Source of the DNA: Acholoe squamosa
Lineage: Eukaryota > Annelida > Polychaeta > Phyllodocida > Polynoidae
Length of the DNA stretch: 64,000 nucleotides
Assembly: GCA_949317995.1 (NCBI GenBank)
Contig: OX439050.1
Location: forward strand, 18,740,061-18,804,060
Direction: 5' to 3'
The notes under the pieces were generated by a model. The model worked only from the letters and a program-made list of their open reading frames with translations. It was not told where the DNA came from and did not search any database. Both the position numbers and the translations under genes were made by a program. Of this stretch, positions 47,201 to 55,440 are shown piece by piece; the stretch's first letter is position 1; every line of letters begins with the position of its first letter.

Positions 47201-49604
47201 TATCTGGAAAAATCATGGAATGTCATGGGCATGACATGAAACTTCATCATGAGTTAGGGATAGTCAGAGAACTGGGAAAAATTGAATATTTTATAGAAAA
47301 ATCATAAGGAATATACAATGTACTACTTTCCCCCCTAATATGTATACATAAATTTATGTATTTTTTTCCCAAAAATTATGTGATTATGTCATGGGCAATC
47401 AATTTATTTTTGTCATGGGAAAATCATGGAATTTCAGTATGAGAATTTTGTGGGAGCCCTGACAAAGCCCTCTTTGCTGTGAAATACCTGGTGCATGTTC
47501 TTCATCTTGTGGGCTGTGAAGGTGTTTTGTGTGTGACTATTTTCTTTCTATATATTAGAGGTTTACAGGCTTTCTGTCAGATCTTTTATATATACCCGGT
47601 ATATATGTATATCTGAATTTACGCGAGGACAGTAGCTTATTAAGTGTTAAAGATAAACTGACCTGTTTATACATGTCATGCACCAATACCAATACAGTCT
47701 TAATTTCCAGTTTGCTGTTGCACCTGAAAACATAACAAGCTCTTTATTAATGATAATTTCCCATTTCTCTCGTTTAGTACCCATGTTACAACCAGCCCTC
47801 TGTTGAACCATTAAGTACCCTTGCACAGTAGCAGCATGAATGTACTTCTGTTGTCTTATCTTAGTTTTGCTTGTTTGTCGTGTCTTCCAGATCCTGTAAA
47901 GCGCTCAGGTGAACGACGCAGCCTTGTATCTTTAACTATAGTACCGGGGGTATATATCTCATCCTCCTGAGCCCTTAGTGTTGTAATAAGTGTAGCTATG
48001 ATGTTTAATCCTTTAAGGACTGATTGTGAATTGATGCATCATGCCGAATCTACATGGTCGAAACACTTCCAGAGGGTCGGCACGACGTGCCGTTGAAGTG
48101 ATGGCGAGCAGACTCTCCAGCACTTCATTCATGCATTGTGTCGACCAATGGGCATGATGCACTCCTGCATTAGCAGCCATTAAGCGCTGGTTCCGCACCA
48201 TCAGTTGGTTCCATTTTCTGCGAATCCCACAGATTTTTTAATAGCAAATGTCTGAAAAAATATCATCGAATTAGCAGAAATTGGTAGGCTGACGCAGTGG
48301 AACCAGCCCTATAAGGGTTAAACATCTCTCGGAGTGTTAATAGATGTAGTGGGTAGAATGCACTGTGTCGGTGTGATTGTTTGGATATAAGTATAAGCCA
48401 CCAATCCAGGCGGATGAGCTTTTGGCACCATAGAACGGTATTAAATCAGGAATTTTCAAGCCCCAGGTGCGGTGTATAGCTTCTTCCAAACTTGGGGGTT
48501 TGACTGGTAATTACCCTGGTTCCGGCTTGTGCATTACCCTAATGCCCCATGTATAAGGCGCACCCCTCATATGAGATGCACCCTAAGTTTAAAGAGATGC
48601 CAAGAGGCTCACCTGGGGCTTGATTTTAGACAGTTTAACACCGTTCTATAGTATAATATCTTTACCTATAAGGTGCACCCCAATGTTGGCCAATCCTATA
48701 AGATGAACTCGGGTTTACGATAATGCCTGTACTTTAGCAGTTGGAATACATGTGCAACAGACATGATAACAAACCTATCACACATTTTAATTAAGCTTAC
48801 TGCTTTATTTGCATCACAAATGATATAGTTGCCATTTCCTTCTTGCCAGAATTAAAAGGTGGAATTGGCTTTATGCTTAGCTACTCATCTCAGATTTAAA
48901 CTTAAGTTCTCCAGTTTGATAAGGTACATGTGATTAAAAATTTCCTCAGGTTTATCAACAAGGCAGGACATGCATTTTCAGTGATTACTTTTTGTTTATT
49001 TAGATACTGGGGCACGTAACCGCCGTAACTTGTGTGCAGTAAACTACAACACGACAGCAGGTTTTGAGGTGATCCACGGCCTGCTGGACCGAGTTATGCA
49101 GCTGTTGCAGGTTCCGTTCGGAAAGGACGGTTACCATCTTGTTGCTACCAGTGGTGAGAGTGATTTAACATGAATTATATTTGACATGTTCAGTTATGTG
49201 AGCATATTGTTGCTATGGTCTATGATACAGAATATCGAAGTATTTAGATTGGATATACCGCTTATAGAAAAAAAAAAACGAATAAAGAAAAAAATGGAAG
49301 CAAAAGAAAGTGAAGAGCTTCGTTTAGCTCTTTTAATTTGATAAAATGGCCGGAATTATTCAATGAATATCAAGGTACTCAAAGTTAGTGATGCTGCCAT
49401 GACAATCCATCCTATGCTATATATTCATTATCTGAAACTTTTCACTGTTGTACAGATCCAACCTACTTCCCTGGTGCGTGTGCAGAGATCTTCTACAAGC
49501 GGTTACCCATTGGCAAGATGGGCGTCCTCCACCCGGAGGTAGTGCAGAAGTTTGATCTCAACATGCCGTGCTCCGCGCTGGAGATTGACATTCAGGACTT
49601 ATGA
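26323..49604 (+). CDS. FARSB: FARSB, cytosolic phenylalanyl-tRNA synthetase beta subunit (18 exons, complete)
   Basis: Exons: 26323-26380, 32041-32096, 32499-32596, 33713-33769, 34318-34387, 40559-40618, 40886-41092, 41915-42023, 42343-42475, 42715-42766, 43187-43248, 43349-43449, 44820-44920, 45459-45539, 45837-45929, 46513-46630, 49004-49153, 49456-49604. Every junction is GT/AG and the phases close to one frame of 584 codons ending in TGA; human FARSB is 589. Recognisable blocks are [16 protein letters not shown] at the start, the segment with [17 protein letters not shown] (B3/B4 region), [16 protein letters not shown], the B5-type segment ending IAYGYNNIE, and the C-terminal synthetase-like core with VHISNPKT and [11 protein letters not shown]. 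The beta subunit pairs with the catalytic alpha subunit (FARSA) as an alpha2-beta2 enzyme in the cytosol, binding tRNA-Phe and carrying the editing domain. The frame is open upstream of the ATG to about 26158, but no earlier in-frame ATG exists there. Introns 1 and 5 are 5.7 and 6.2 kb and full of repeats. Confidence 0.95.
26498..28838. mobile_element. Foldback element FB-3 with tandem-repeat arms and 6-bp target duplication
   Basis: The outermost 130 or so bases at each end are inverted copies (TACGGAAAGCCGTTCGGGTC at left, its complement ending CCGTA at right). Inside, arms made of a unit like GGTCAAATGACCCCCCTCC run in one orientation on the left and as GAGGGGGGTCATTTGACC on the right. The flanks are CAGTGG on both sides (26492-26497 and 28839-28844), a 6-bp target duplication. 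No transposase ORF is visible, so it is non-autonomous. The structure recalls sea-urchin TU and Drosophila FB elements. It lies in FARSB intron 1, about 120 bases after the exon 1 donor. Confidence 0.82.
29490..29764. mobile_element. MITE family D, partial copy
   Basis: Shares CACCTGTTTTAAGCGAAAAA, ACGTTACTATAGGTTAAAAG and the right end TTGTTAAAAAATGATCACTC with the copy at 51592. The left end is missing. Confidence 0.6.
29848..29925. mobile_element. Solo arm of an FB-2-type foldback element
   Basis: GGTACCGGGGCCCATGGCCC followed by two GACTGATGGCCCCACTTT units, as in the left arm of FB-2. No partner arm nearby. Confidence 0.55.
30984..31098. mobile_element. Solo arm of an FB-2-type foldback element
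   Basis: Begins GGTACCGGGGCCCATGGCCC, then TTGGCCCCAGACTGATGGCC units. Ends at a MITE-B fragment that may have replaced the rest. Confidence 0.55.
31103..31215. mobile_element. MITE family B, end fragment
   Basis: Only the last 110 or so bases of the family-B unit remain (AAGATATCAAAAGAAAGGTC through CGCGGGGGATTACAGTA). It abuts a foldback remnant of the FB-2 type. Confidence 0.55.
31300..31830. mobile_element. Possible diverged family D element
   Basis: CAGTGGTCATTATTTATCAT at left and GTTAATAAATAATGAAAACT at right form rough inverted ends about 530 bases apart, with G and C runs just inside. The middle is not recognised. Confidence 0.3.
32186..32256. repeat. (TA)n microsatellite
   Basis: About 35 TA units without interruption, 90 bases after FARSB exon 2. 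Confidence 0.98.
33996..34215. repeat. Minisatellite of about 60-base units (3.5 copies)
   Basis: Units contain CTTGAATAAGTGCCTGTCTT, GTATAAGCACCAG and CATGGGGGTCTAAATAGTAG. In FARSB intron 4, ending 100 bases before exon 5. Confidence 0.85.
34600..35051 (+). mobile_element. Penelope-like element fragment: GIY-YIG endonuclease domain
   Basis: An open segment in FARSB intron 5 encodes a typical C-terminal endonuclease of Penelope-like elements: [16 protein letters not shown], a conserved RFKTHF stretch, HFRSKGHN, a WI pair and a GLN near the end, followed by a stop at 35049-35051. The N-terminal reverse transcriptase is absent, so the copy is 5'-truncated. Following sequence to about 35720 has no coding signal and is probably the 3' part of the element, including a hammerhead-like core at 35448. 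Inserted in the same orientation as FARSB. Confidence 0.8.
35448..35471 (+). ncRNA. Hammerhead-ribozyme-like core 1 (Penelope-associated)
   Basis: CTGATGA, a 4-bp stem II (GTCC/GGAT, with one G-T wobble) closed by CTAT, then GAAAC. It lies 0.4 kb downstream of the Penelope-like endonuclease fragment on the same strand. Hammerhead ribozymes are known in the terminal repeats of Penelope-like elements. Flanking TAAGT and GCTTA could pair as a third stem, but I could not establish a complete, cleavage-competent fold. Confidence 0.45.
36575..36600 (+). ncRNA. Hammerhead-ribozyme-like core 2
   Basis: CTGATGA, a perfect 5-bp stem II (GATCC/GGATC) with loop AAAG, then GAAAC. The context (ATAAGTCAGCAC before, CTTGTTTTATCACCC after) resembles that of core 1, so the two are probably copies of one ancestral motif about 1.1 kb apart. 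Stems I and III are short or degenerate. Confidence 0.5.
36822..36917 (+). repeat. Inverted repeat pair, left copy
   Basis: GGATATCCAAGGTTAGGTAG through CCACAGATTGG and GTGGTTTGG recurs as the reverse complement at 40327-40413, 3.4 kb away in the same FARSB intron. The two could be copies of one repeat family or the ends of a composite insertion. Confidence 0.7.
37074..38200. repeat. Two-layer palindromic minisatellite (foldback-like)
   Basis: The outer layer has roughly 39-base units built on GCCCTGCGGGGCAAGATTC with TTTTCTATCC, in one orientation at 37074-37205 and in the other at 37956-38200. The inner layer has roughly 51-base units with GGGATACAATCATGGTTCTA and CCGAGTTCTATTAGAAGTG, also flipping orientation near 37437. 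The DNA should fold on itself. Long ORFs here are artefacts of the repeat. Single outer units recur at 8780-8860. It lies in FARSB intron 5. Confidence 0.8.
38715..39034 (-). mobile_element. tRNA-derived SINE, copy 1
   Basis: On the minus strand: GGCTTGGTATAGTGGACAGC (A-box region) and GGGGATCGATTCCCC (B-box/T-arm-like), then a tRNA-unrelated body ending in GTTATGGCTGGATAACGC-type sequence. Matches 60936-61255 over its whole length. The head resembles tRNA-Gly/Glu but is not a working tRNA gene. Confidence 0.75.
39106..39330. repeat. Inverted-repeat element with about 48-base ends
   Basis: CCATTTTGTTCGAAATAAAT then AAGAATCCATTGATTTTCC at 39108-39155 returns inverted at 39281-39327. The middle is GC-rich. 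MITE-like; in FARSB intron 5. Confidence 0.72.
39580..39706. repeat. Near-perfect palindrome (about 55-base arms)
   Basis: The arms start GCTTTAATCAACGTTATGAT and meet at a short CCCGCTTCGCGG loop region, returning as the complement ending GTTGATTAAACGC. A foldback MITE, little diverged between arms. Confidence 0.8.
40327..40413 (-). repeat. Inverted repeat pair, right copy
   Basis: Reverse complement of 36822-36917 with a few differences; ends 145 bases before FARSB exon 6. Confidence 0.7.
41164..41524. mobile_element. hAT-like MITE in FARSB intron 7
   Basis: 361 bases with inverted ends CAGGGCTAGACACTAACT and AGTTAGTGTCTACCCCTG. Subterminal CCACTGGCC and GGGCCCA motifs repeat inverted. 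CAGGG ends are usual for hAT elements; the 8-bp flanks do not match well (TACAT shared). Confidence 0.7.
44365..44586. mobile_element. MITE family C
   Basis: 222 bases with ends CCATAAATCCCCGGTCATAA and its complement ending GATTTACGG; TA flanks. The interior repeats GGCTTATGACCGG motifs. In FARSB intron 12, directly next to a SINE remnant. Confidence 0.75.
44592..44735 (-). mobile_element. SINE-like element, copy 4, 3'-truncated
   Basis: The reverse complement matches copy 3 from GTGAGTAATAGAAGTTTAAC through the TGTGTCAGTGCCCG region, with more changes; the terminal hairpin is absent. It abuts MITE C. Confidence 0.65.
47160..47461. mobile_element. hAT-like MITE in FARSB intron 16
   Basis: 302 bases with ends CAGGGTTCCCACGCGTCATG and TTTTGTGGGAGCCCTG; the interior repeats ATCATGGAATGTCATGG. 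No matching target duplication seen. It lies 430 bases before the candidate FARSB microexon. Confidence 0.7.
47891..47908 (+). other. Candidate 18-nt microexon inside FARSB intron 16
   Basis: Between the exons ending at 46630 and starting at 49004, an 18-base segment sits between a strong acceptor (pyrimidine tract ending TGTCTTCCAG) and a GT donor (GTGAAC). The flanking exons join in phase 1, and this segment keeps phase 1: it would add six residues (DPVKRS) without a stop. The version without it aligns to human FARSB without a gap, so it would be an optional exon. A short GT/AG segment can occur by chance. Confidence 0.3.
48003..48190. repeat. GATGCAT-family repeat, copy in FARSB intron 16
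   Basis: Shares AATCCTTTAAGG, TTGATGCATCATGCCGA, AGGGTCGGCA and GACCAATGGGCATGATGCA with 4182-4640. Confidence 0.55.
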
Positions 49605-50626
49605 GGGTAATAGGTGGGAATTATACCCAGTGTGCCACATCCGTTATTACTTAAGATGAAGTCATTGTTAAGCAAGAGATGCCGAGTGGTTTGTTGCTCC
49701 TCGTTGCAGCACAGCCCTGTGTTGTCGTCGTTTTGTACTACAGACCAAAAACGGAACTCTGCGTCTGTTTAGGAGATTCTTCAGTCCGGGCAACTTGCCC
49801 AAGGATTTCACAGTGTTAAAGGGAAAAAAAGAACATTTTCAAACTCCTTATTTCATATGAAAGTCATAACATATTTGAGGATATTTATTATTTATTTCTC
49901 TCTATTTTAAGAAATTTACTTAACACTAAATTTTTAGAAATCGACCTAACATAAACTGAATGATGAGAAGATATACATTCATATCAAGGCAACTATAGAC
50001 ATATTCGCCAGGCCATCAGGTAATTTTCATGGAAAAAGAAGCTACTATTTAATCAAATTTCCATTAAGCATTTCTCAATGATAGTACTTATCTAACGATT
50101 CTATTTCTGTGGAGGGGATACAAATGTGTGTGACTGTGTTCCTGGAGCCATCTTTGTATGCAAAAAGGACATTTTGATTAAATACAACATGAGTGTTTGT
50201 GTGAATGAAATATCAAATAAGTATTAAAACCTTATAACATGAACCACGCTGTCTTTTTATTGGAACAGGCTCTAGCCTGTTCCATTGCACTCACATGGGA
50301 CGTCGATTGCACACGGAATCGGACAGTCCAACTTCCCATGAGTCGACCTGTGCTATTGTATCAATAAATAGCACTAATAGCACTGACTAACTGCTGATAG
50401 ATGGGCGATTTATGTCAGTTTACCACAGCCCAGTGCTGCGTCCGGCTGGGTAAACTGCCATAAATCGACCATCTATCAGCAGTTAGTCAGTGATAGACTA
50501 ATTGCTGATAAATGGTGAGTAAATACTGATATATATTGACTATTTGCTGACAAATTGTGAGTAATTACCGATATATATTGACTAATATCTGACAGATTTT
50601 GAGTAATTACTGACATATATGGACTA

Positions 50627-50859
50627 CCGTAATCTCCCACGTAGAAGACGCGGTGCGCGTATAGGACGCACCCCCTTCTTGGTAGAAGCATTTTCGCGTA
50701 TAAGACGCACCTCTTAGGGCTCAATTTTGTAAATTTAGTACATTTCTATAGAAAAATTACCCCTCGTATAAGACGCACCCCCAATTTCAGTAGATCCTAT
50801 AAGACGCCCCAGCATTTTGTTTGGCGTAGAGGACGCGTCTTCTACGCGGGAGATTACGG
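50627..50859. mobile_element. MITE family A, copy 3 (opposite orientation)
   Basis: 233 bases with ends CCGTAATCTCCC/GGGAGATTACGG and TA flanks, inverted relative to copy 1. Inserted into the 42-base minisatellite, so younger than that array. Confidence 0.8.
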
Positions 50860-51173
50860 TAAGTGTTGTTATGTAATGACTAAGTACTGGCATATATTGA
50901 CTGATTGCTTACAAATAGTGAGTTAATACTGTCATATATTGACTAATTGCTGACAAATAGTTAACAATTACTAACATATTGACTAAATGCTGACAAAATG
51001 TAAGTAATTACTACCACGTTTTGACTATTTGCTGACAAATAGTGAATACTTACTAACATATAATATTATTAAGTAATGGCTATTTCTCTGTTATATATTG
51101 ACTATTTGCTGACAAATTGTGAGTAAATACTGACATGTATTTATAACTGCTGTTTTAGAGTGACTAAGTACTG

Positions 51174-51353
51174 AGTGAGTGAGTAATAGATGTTTAACGC
51201 CATTTCGACAGCTAAGGTCATATTTATGGAGAGAACGACATTACACAATTTCACAGAGGAATGTGTCAGTGCCCGCGCATATGTGCACCACACACATCCT
51301 GAGGGGATGGGAAAGATGAGAAGTAGACCCTTTTAAGTGGGCTAGGGAAGCCC
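51174..51353 (+). mobile_element. SINE-like element, copy 3, different head
   Basis: The 3' half, from CAGAGGAATGTGTCAGTGCC to the terminal hairpin, matches copies 1 and 2. The 5' half is different (AGTGAGTGAGTAATAGATG then TTTAACGCCATTTCGACAGC). ACTAAGTACTG flanks both sides (51163-51173, 51354-51364). Confidence 0.8.
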
Positions 51354-51591
51354 ACTAAGTACTGACATATATTGACTAATTGCTGACAAATTGTGAGTAA
51401 ATACTGATATATATGTTATAGAGTGACTAAGTACTGACATATATTGATTAATTACTGACAAATAGTGAGTAATAACTAATATATATTGACTAATTGCTGA
51501 TAAATGGCGAGTATTTACTGACATATATTGACTAATATCTGACAAATTGTGAGTAGTTACTGACATAGGTAGACAAAGTGTTGTTATGAAA

Positions 51592-51917
51592 TTAGGGAGT
51601 GATCATATTATAACAACAGGGGGGGGCTGGTGGGTTTGCACGCGGACGCGTGAAAAAAATTTCGACCCCCCCTCTCGAGGGGGTAAATTTTTTTCGACCC
51701 CCCCATAAGGGACAAAAATCGCGCGCGAATGTCCCCTTTTAGCCTATAGTAACGCGTGGGGTTTTCCACTGAAAACAGGTGAAATTATTTTGACCCCCCC
51801 CATCAAAGGTATTGAAAAAATTCTGAACCCCCCTGTCAAGGGGTTGAAAAAATTCTGACCCCCCCCCTCAAACCCACCGGCCCCCCCCCCTGTTGTTAAA
51901 AAATGATCACTCCCTTA
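51592..51917. mobile_element. MITE family D, complete copy
   Basis: Ends GGGAGTGATCAT/ATGATCACTCCC with TTA on each side. Subterminal AACAACAGGGGGGGGCTGG and its complement. Interior rich in runs of G or C and in GAAAAAATTCTGACCCCC motifs. Inserted in the minisatellite complex. Confidence 0.72.
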
Positions 51918-52522
51918 GGCGAAATAAAATTTTGGACTGGGATAAACTTTTGTCAAAACCCCAAGTAGATGGTCGATTTATGGCAGTTTACCCAGCCGGA
52001 CGCAGGACGCATTGACCGTGCGTCCCCGTCTTTAATTGGCTGACGGAGTGGCGTGATCCGTCACTCATGCATACTCGCCATTTGATTGGCTGTTGGTAGT
52101 GGCCTGACCCAGTTTTTTCGCGCCAGAGGCCACTTGTTAGCTGGTACTGCTGCAGCACCAGCAAAAGTGCTGTTTGTTTACAATGCAGCGATGTGTCTGC
52201 GTTTTTGGCCCAAATGTGTTGTAATTTGAAAGAAATCTTGCTTTATTGTCGCAGTACACATGGATTATTATCACAACTCGTCCTTGTTTGCCGCATGGTG
52301 CCGAGAAATTGCAGGAAATTGTTCGATTTGAACAAATCATGACACCGCCTGCTGCGCGGCCCCATTGGTGGTCCGATATTGGTGGTCCGAGAACAGGTCT
52401 GTATCATTCTTTCATGAATACCCTCAAAACATCGCTGTAGAGGCCAAAAATGCTGGGGAAAGGCCAAAATGGCCTTAAGACAGAGAGACATCGTTGGGCG
52501 ATAATAGGGTTCCGAGAGAAAA

Positions 52523-53315
52523 ACGATTTTCCAGAGGAGTCCATAGCTGTTTGAATTTTTTTCCTACGATGATTTGGTGGAAAGTTATGGCCATTTTTGT
52601 GATGTCCTAGCTTTAAAACATCGATAACTTTGTTCCCATTGTGCAGATTTGAAAATAATGACCGCCATGACGTTCGCCAGCTCGAGCTACCCTTTATCTA
52701 TAGCTCACACTATGGGAAACTCCTAATATTAAGGGAGATATGATTTATTTTGTAAAACTGCCAGTTCTTGGACCTCTCTGCCAGTGCCTGGACTGGCGTC
52801 TGCCCACGCGTCCCAAAAAAGCCTATATTTCGATCCATTCCTTTCTCAAACCTGCCCTTTTTCGCCGGTGACACTTAAAACAGATAGGTTTTGGCTGGAG
52901 GTAGGCCGCAGGTGGACCAGGTCAGGCCGAAAAGGCTGCTAGTTAAAAAATTTATTTCACTTATTCTTTTCCGAAACAAATTTTTTAGGGGGGCATGTTC
53001 TTTAGGGGGATGAAACACCCCAGATTGATACCAAACATTCCATATCCATGCATATTATTTGCATAATTAGCATAATTATCCAGTATCTTCGTACTTTTCC
53101 ATATATATAGATGTGTGTCATTGCTCCCTTATAGAATTCATATGCTTGCAATTATACACTACTGACACCTATTTGGGGTTGTGACAAAAATCTGCCCCAG
53201 TCCAAAATTTTATTTTGCTTAATTTCATAACAACACTTAGCCTACATATGTCAGTAACTACTCACAATTTGTCAGATATTAGTCAATATGTCAGTAGTTA
53301 CTCGCCATTTATCAG
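52523..53315 (+). repeat. 0.8-kb direct duplication, copy 1
   Basis: Begins ACGATTTTCCAGAGGAGTCC and runs to CCATTTATCAG. A second copy at 53580-54373 has the same order and orientation with scattered substitutions and a few small indels. No coding sequence recognised. The end of the copy includes units of the TCAGTAATTACTCAC minisatellite. Confidence 0.9.
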
Positions 53316-53329
53316 TACAACAAATTTAT

Positions 53330-53475
53330 CTAACTGCAACAACTTTAATATACGCTATTGGAGCTGGAATTTCCGCGGCTGCTGGCACCAGACTTGCCCT
53401 CCAATAGATCCTCGTTAAAGGATTTAAAGTGTACTCATTCCAATTAAGGGGCCTCGAAAGAGTCCCGTATTGTCA
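53330..53475 (-). rRNA. 18S rRNA gene fragment (about 146 bases, dead)
   Basis: Read on the minus strand, this matches the highly conserved 530-loop region of eukaryotic 18S rRNA, from the GGACTCTTTCGAGGCCCC stretch through the CAGCAGCCGCGG motif to TATATTAAAGTTGTTGCAGT. The nearly invariant GCGGTAATTCC reads GCGGAAATTCC here, and CGTAATTG reads TTAATTG, so it is not functional. Nothing else of the rRNA gene is present. It sits in the spacer between two copies of a 0.8-kb duplication. Confidence 0.88.
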
Positions 53476-53579
53476 TTCGAGTAGTAAAGTATGTATCGGC
53501 AAAGTTCTAATAGCCTCAAAACATAATGTCAACTGAGTTGGCGTAATTGGTCAAATTGGTGCATCATGCCTAGACCATG

Positions 53580-54373
53580 ACGATTTTCCAGAGGAGTCCA
53601 TAGCTGTTTGAATTTTTTTCCTACGACGATTTGGTGGAAAGTTATGGCCATTTTTGTGATGTCATAGGTTTAAAACATTGATAACTTTGTTCCCATTGTG
53701 CAGATCTGAAAATAAAGACCGCCATGACGTTCGCCAGCTCGAGCTACCCTTTATCTATAGCTCACACTATGGGAAACTCCTATTATTAAGGGAGATACGA
53801 TTTATTTTGTAAAACTGCCAGTTCTTGGACCTCTCTGCCAGTGCCTGGACTGGCGTCTGCCCCCGCGTCCCAAAAAAGCCTATATTTCGATCCATTCCTT
53901 CCTCAAACCTGCCCTTTTTCGCCGGTGACACTTAAAACAGATAGGTTTTGCAGGAGGTAGGGCGCAGGTGGACCGGCCCAGGCCGAAAAGGCTGCTAGTT
54001 AAAAAATTCGTTTCGCTTATTCTTTTCCGAAACAAATTTTTTAGGGGGGCATGTTCTTTAGGGGGACGAAACACCCCAGATTGATACCAAACATTCCATA
54101 TCCATGCATATTATTTGCATAATTAGCATAATTATCCAGTATCTTCGTACTTTTCCATATATAAAGATGTGTGTCATTGCTCCCTTATAGAATTCATATG
54201 CTTGCAATTATACACTACTGACACCTATTTGGGGTTTTGACAAAAATTTGTCCCAGTCCAAAATTTTATTTTGCTTAATTTCATAACAACACTTAGCCTA
54301 CATATGTCAGTAACTACTCACAATTTGTCAGATATTAGTCAATATATGTCAGTAGTTACTCACCATTTATCAG
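53580..54373 (+). repeat. 0.8-kb direct duplication, copy 2
   Basis: Second copy of 52523-53315, offset by about 1057 bases. It continues directly into the minisatellite array at 54374, whereas copy 1 breaks off into the 18S fragment. Confidence 0.9.
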
Positions 54374-54442
54374 CAATTAGTCGATATATATTAGTAATTA
54401 CTCACTATTTGTCAGTAATTAATCAAATATGTCAGTATTTAG

Positions 54443-54446
<4 letters not shown>

Positions 54447-54533
<87 letters not shown>
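54447..54533. repeat. (TA)n microsatellite
   Basis: About 43 TA units inside the 42-base minisatellite complex. Confidence 0.98.
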
Positions 54534-54537
<4 letters not shown>

Positions 54538-55440
54538 AGCAATTATCAATACATGACACTATTTACTCATAACCTGTCAGCAATTAGTCAATATATAACA
54601 GAGAAATAGCCATTGATTCAGTTGTGCATCCTGTCTTGACTGGTATTTGTCAAAATATGTCAGTATCTATGGACTTTTTGTCAGCAATTAGTTAATATAT
54701 GTTAGTAATTGTTCACTATTCGTCAGCAATTAGTCAATACATGGTAGTAGTTACTTACATTTTATCAGTATTTAGTCAATATATGTTAGTAATTGCTCAC
54801 TATTTGTCAGCAATTAGTCTATATGTTAGTATTTGCTCACTATTTGTCAGCAATTATTCAATATATATTAGTAATGACTCACTATTTGTCAGCAAATAGT
54901 CAATATATATCAGTATTTACTCACAATTTGTCAGCAATTAGTCAATATATGACAGTATTTACTCACTATTTGTCAGCAATCAGTCAATATATGCCAGTAC
55001 TTAGTCGTTATATAACAACACTTAGTCCATATATGTAAGTAATTACTTAAAATCTGTCAGATATTAGTCAATATATGTCAGTAATTACTCACAATTTGGC
55101 AGCAATTAGTCAATATGTCAGTATTTACTCACATTTTGTCGGCAATAAGTCAGTGTACCGGTATGTCAGTACTTTGTTATTCCTACACTGTAAAAAATGT
55201 GTGTTGAACTTACACTGTCTTGTTAAAATGTAAGTGCCTAATCATTATTTGTTGGCAATTAGTCAAAATATATCAGTAAATAGTCACTATTTGTCAGCAA
55301 ATAGTCATAATATGTCAGTAATAGTCACTGTTTTTCAGCACTTAGATAAAACATGTCAGTACTTAGTCACTATTTGTCAGTAACTAATCAAAATATGTCA
55401 GTAGCTCCATACCATCACTGACCACTTGTCAATTGACAGT

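Larger units (their letters stand above)
50386..55440. repeat. 5-kb foldback-like complex of a 42-base minisatellite
   Basis: Units such as TCAGTAATTACTCACAATTT followed by GTCAGCAATTAGTCAATATA run on the plus strand at 53215-53315 and 54290-55440, and in reverse complement at 50493-51590. The left end starts with a 107-base palindrome (50386-50492). Between the arms lie a MITE A copy, a SINE, a MITE D copy, the 0.8-kb duplication and the 18S fragment. Units are degenerate, so the array is old. No gene seen. Confidence 0.7.

Noticed and set aside
50268-50289. Hairpin GGAACAGGCTCTAGCCTGTTCC after FARSB as a terminator
   Set aside because: Intrinsic hairpin terminators do not apply to RNA polymerase II genes; likely chance or a repeat edge.
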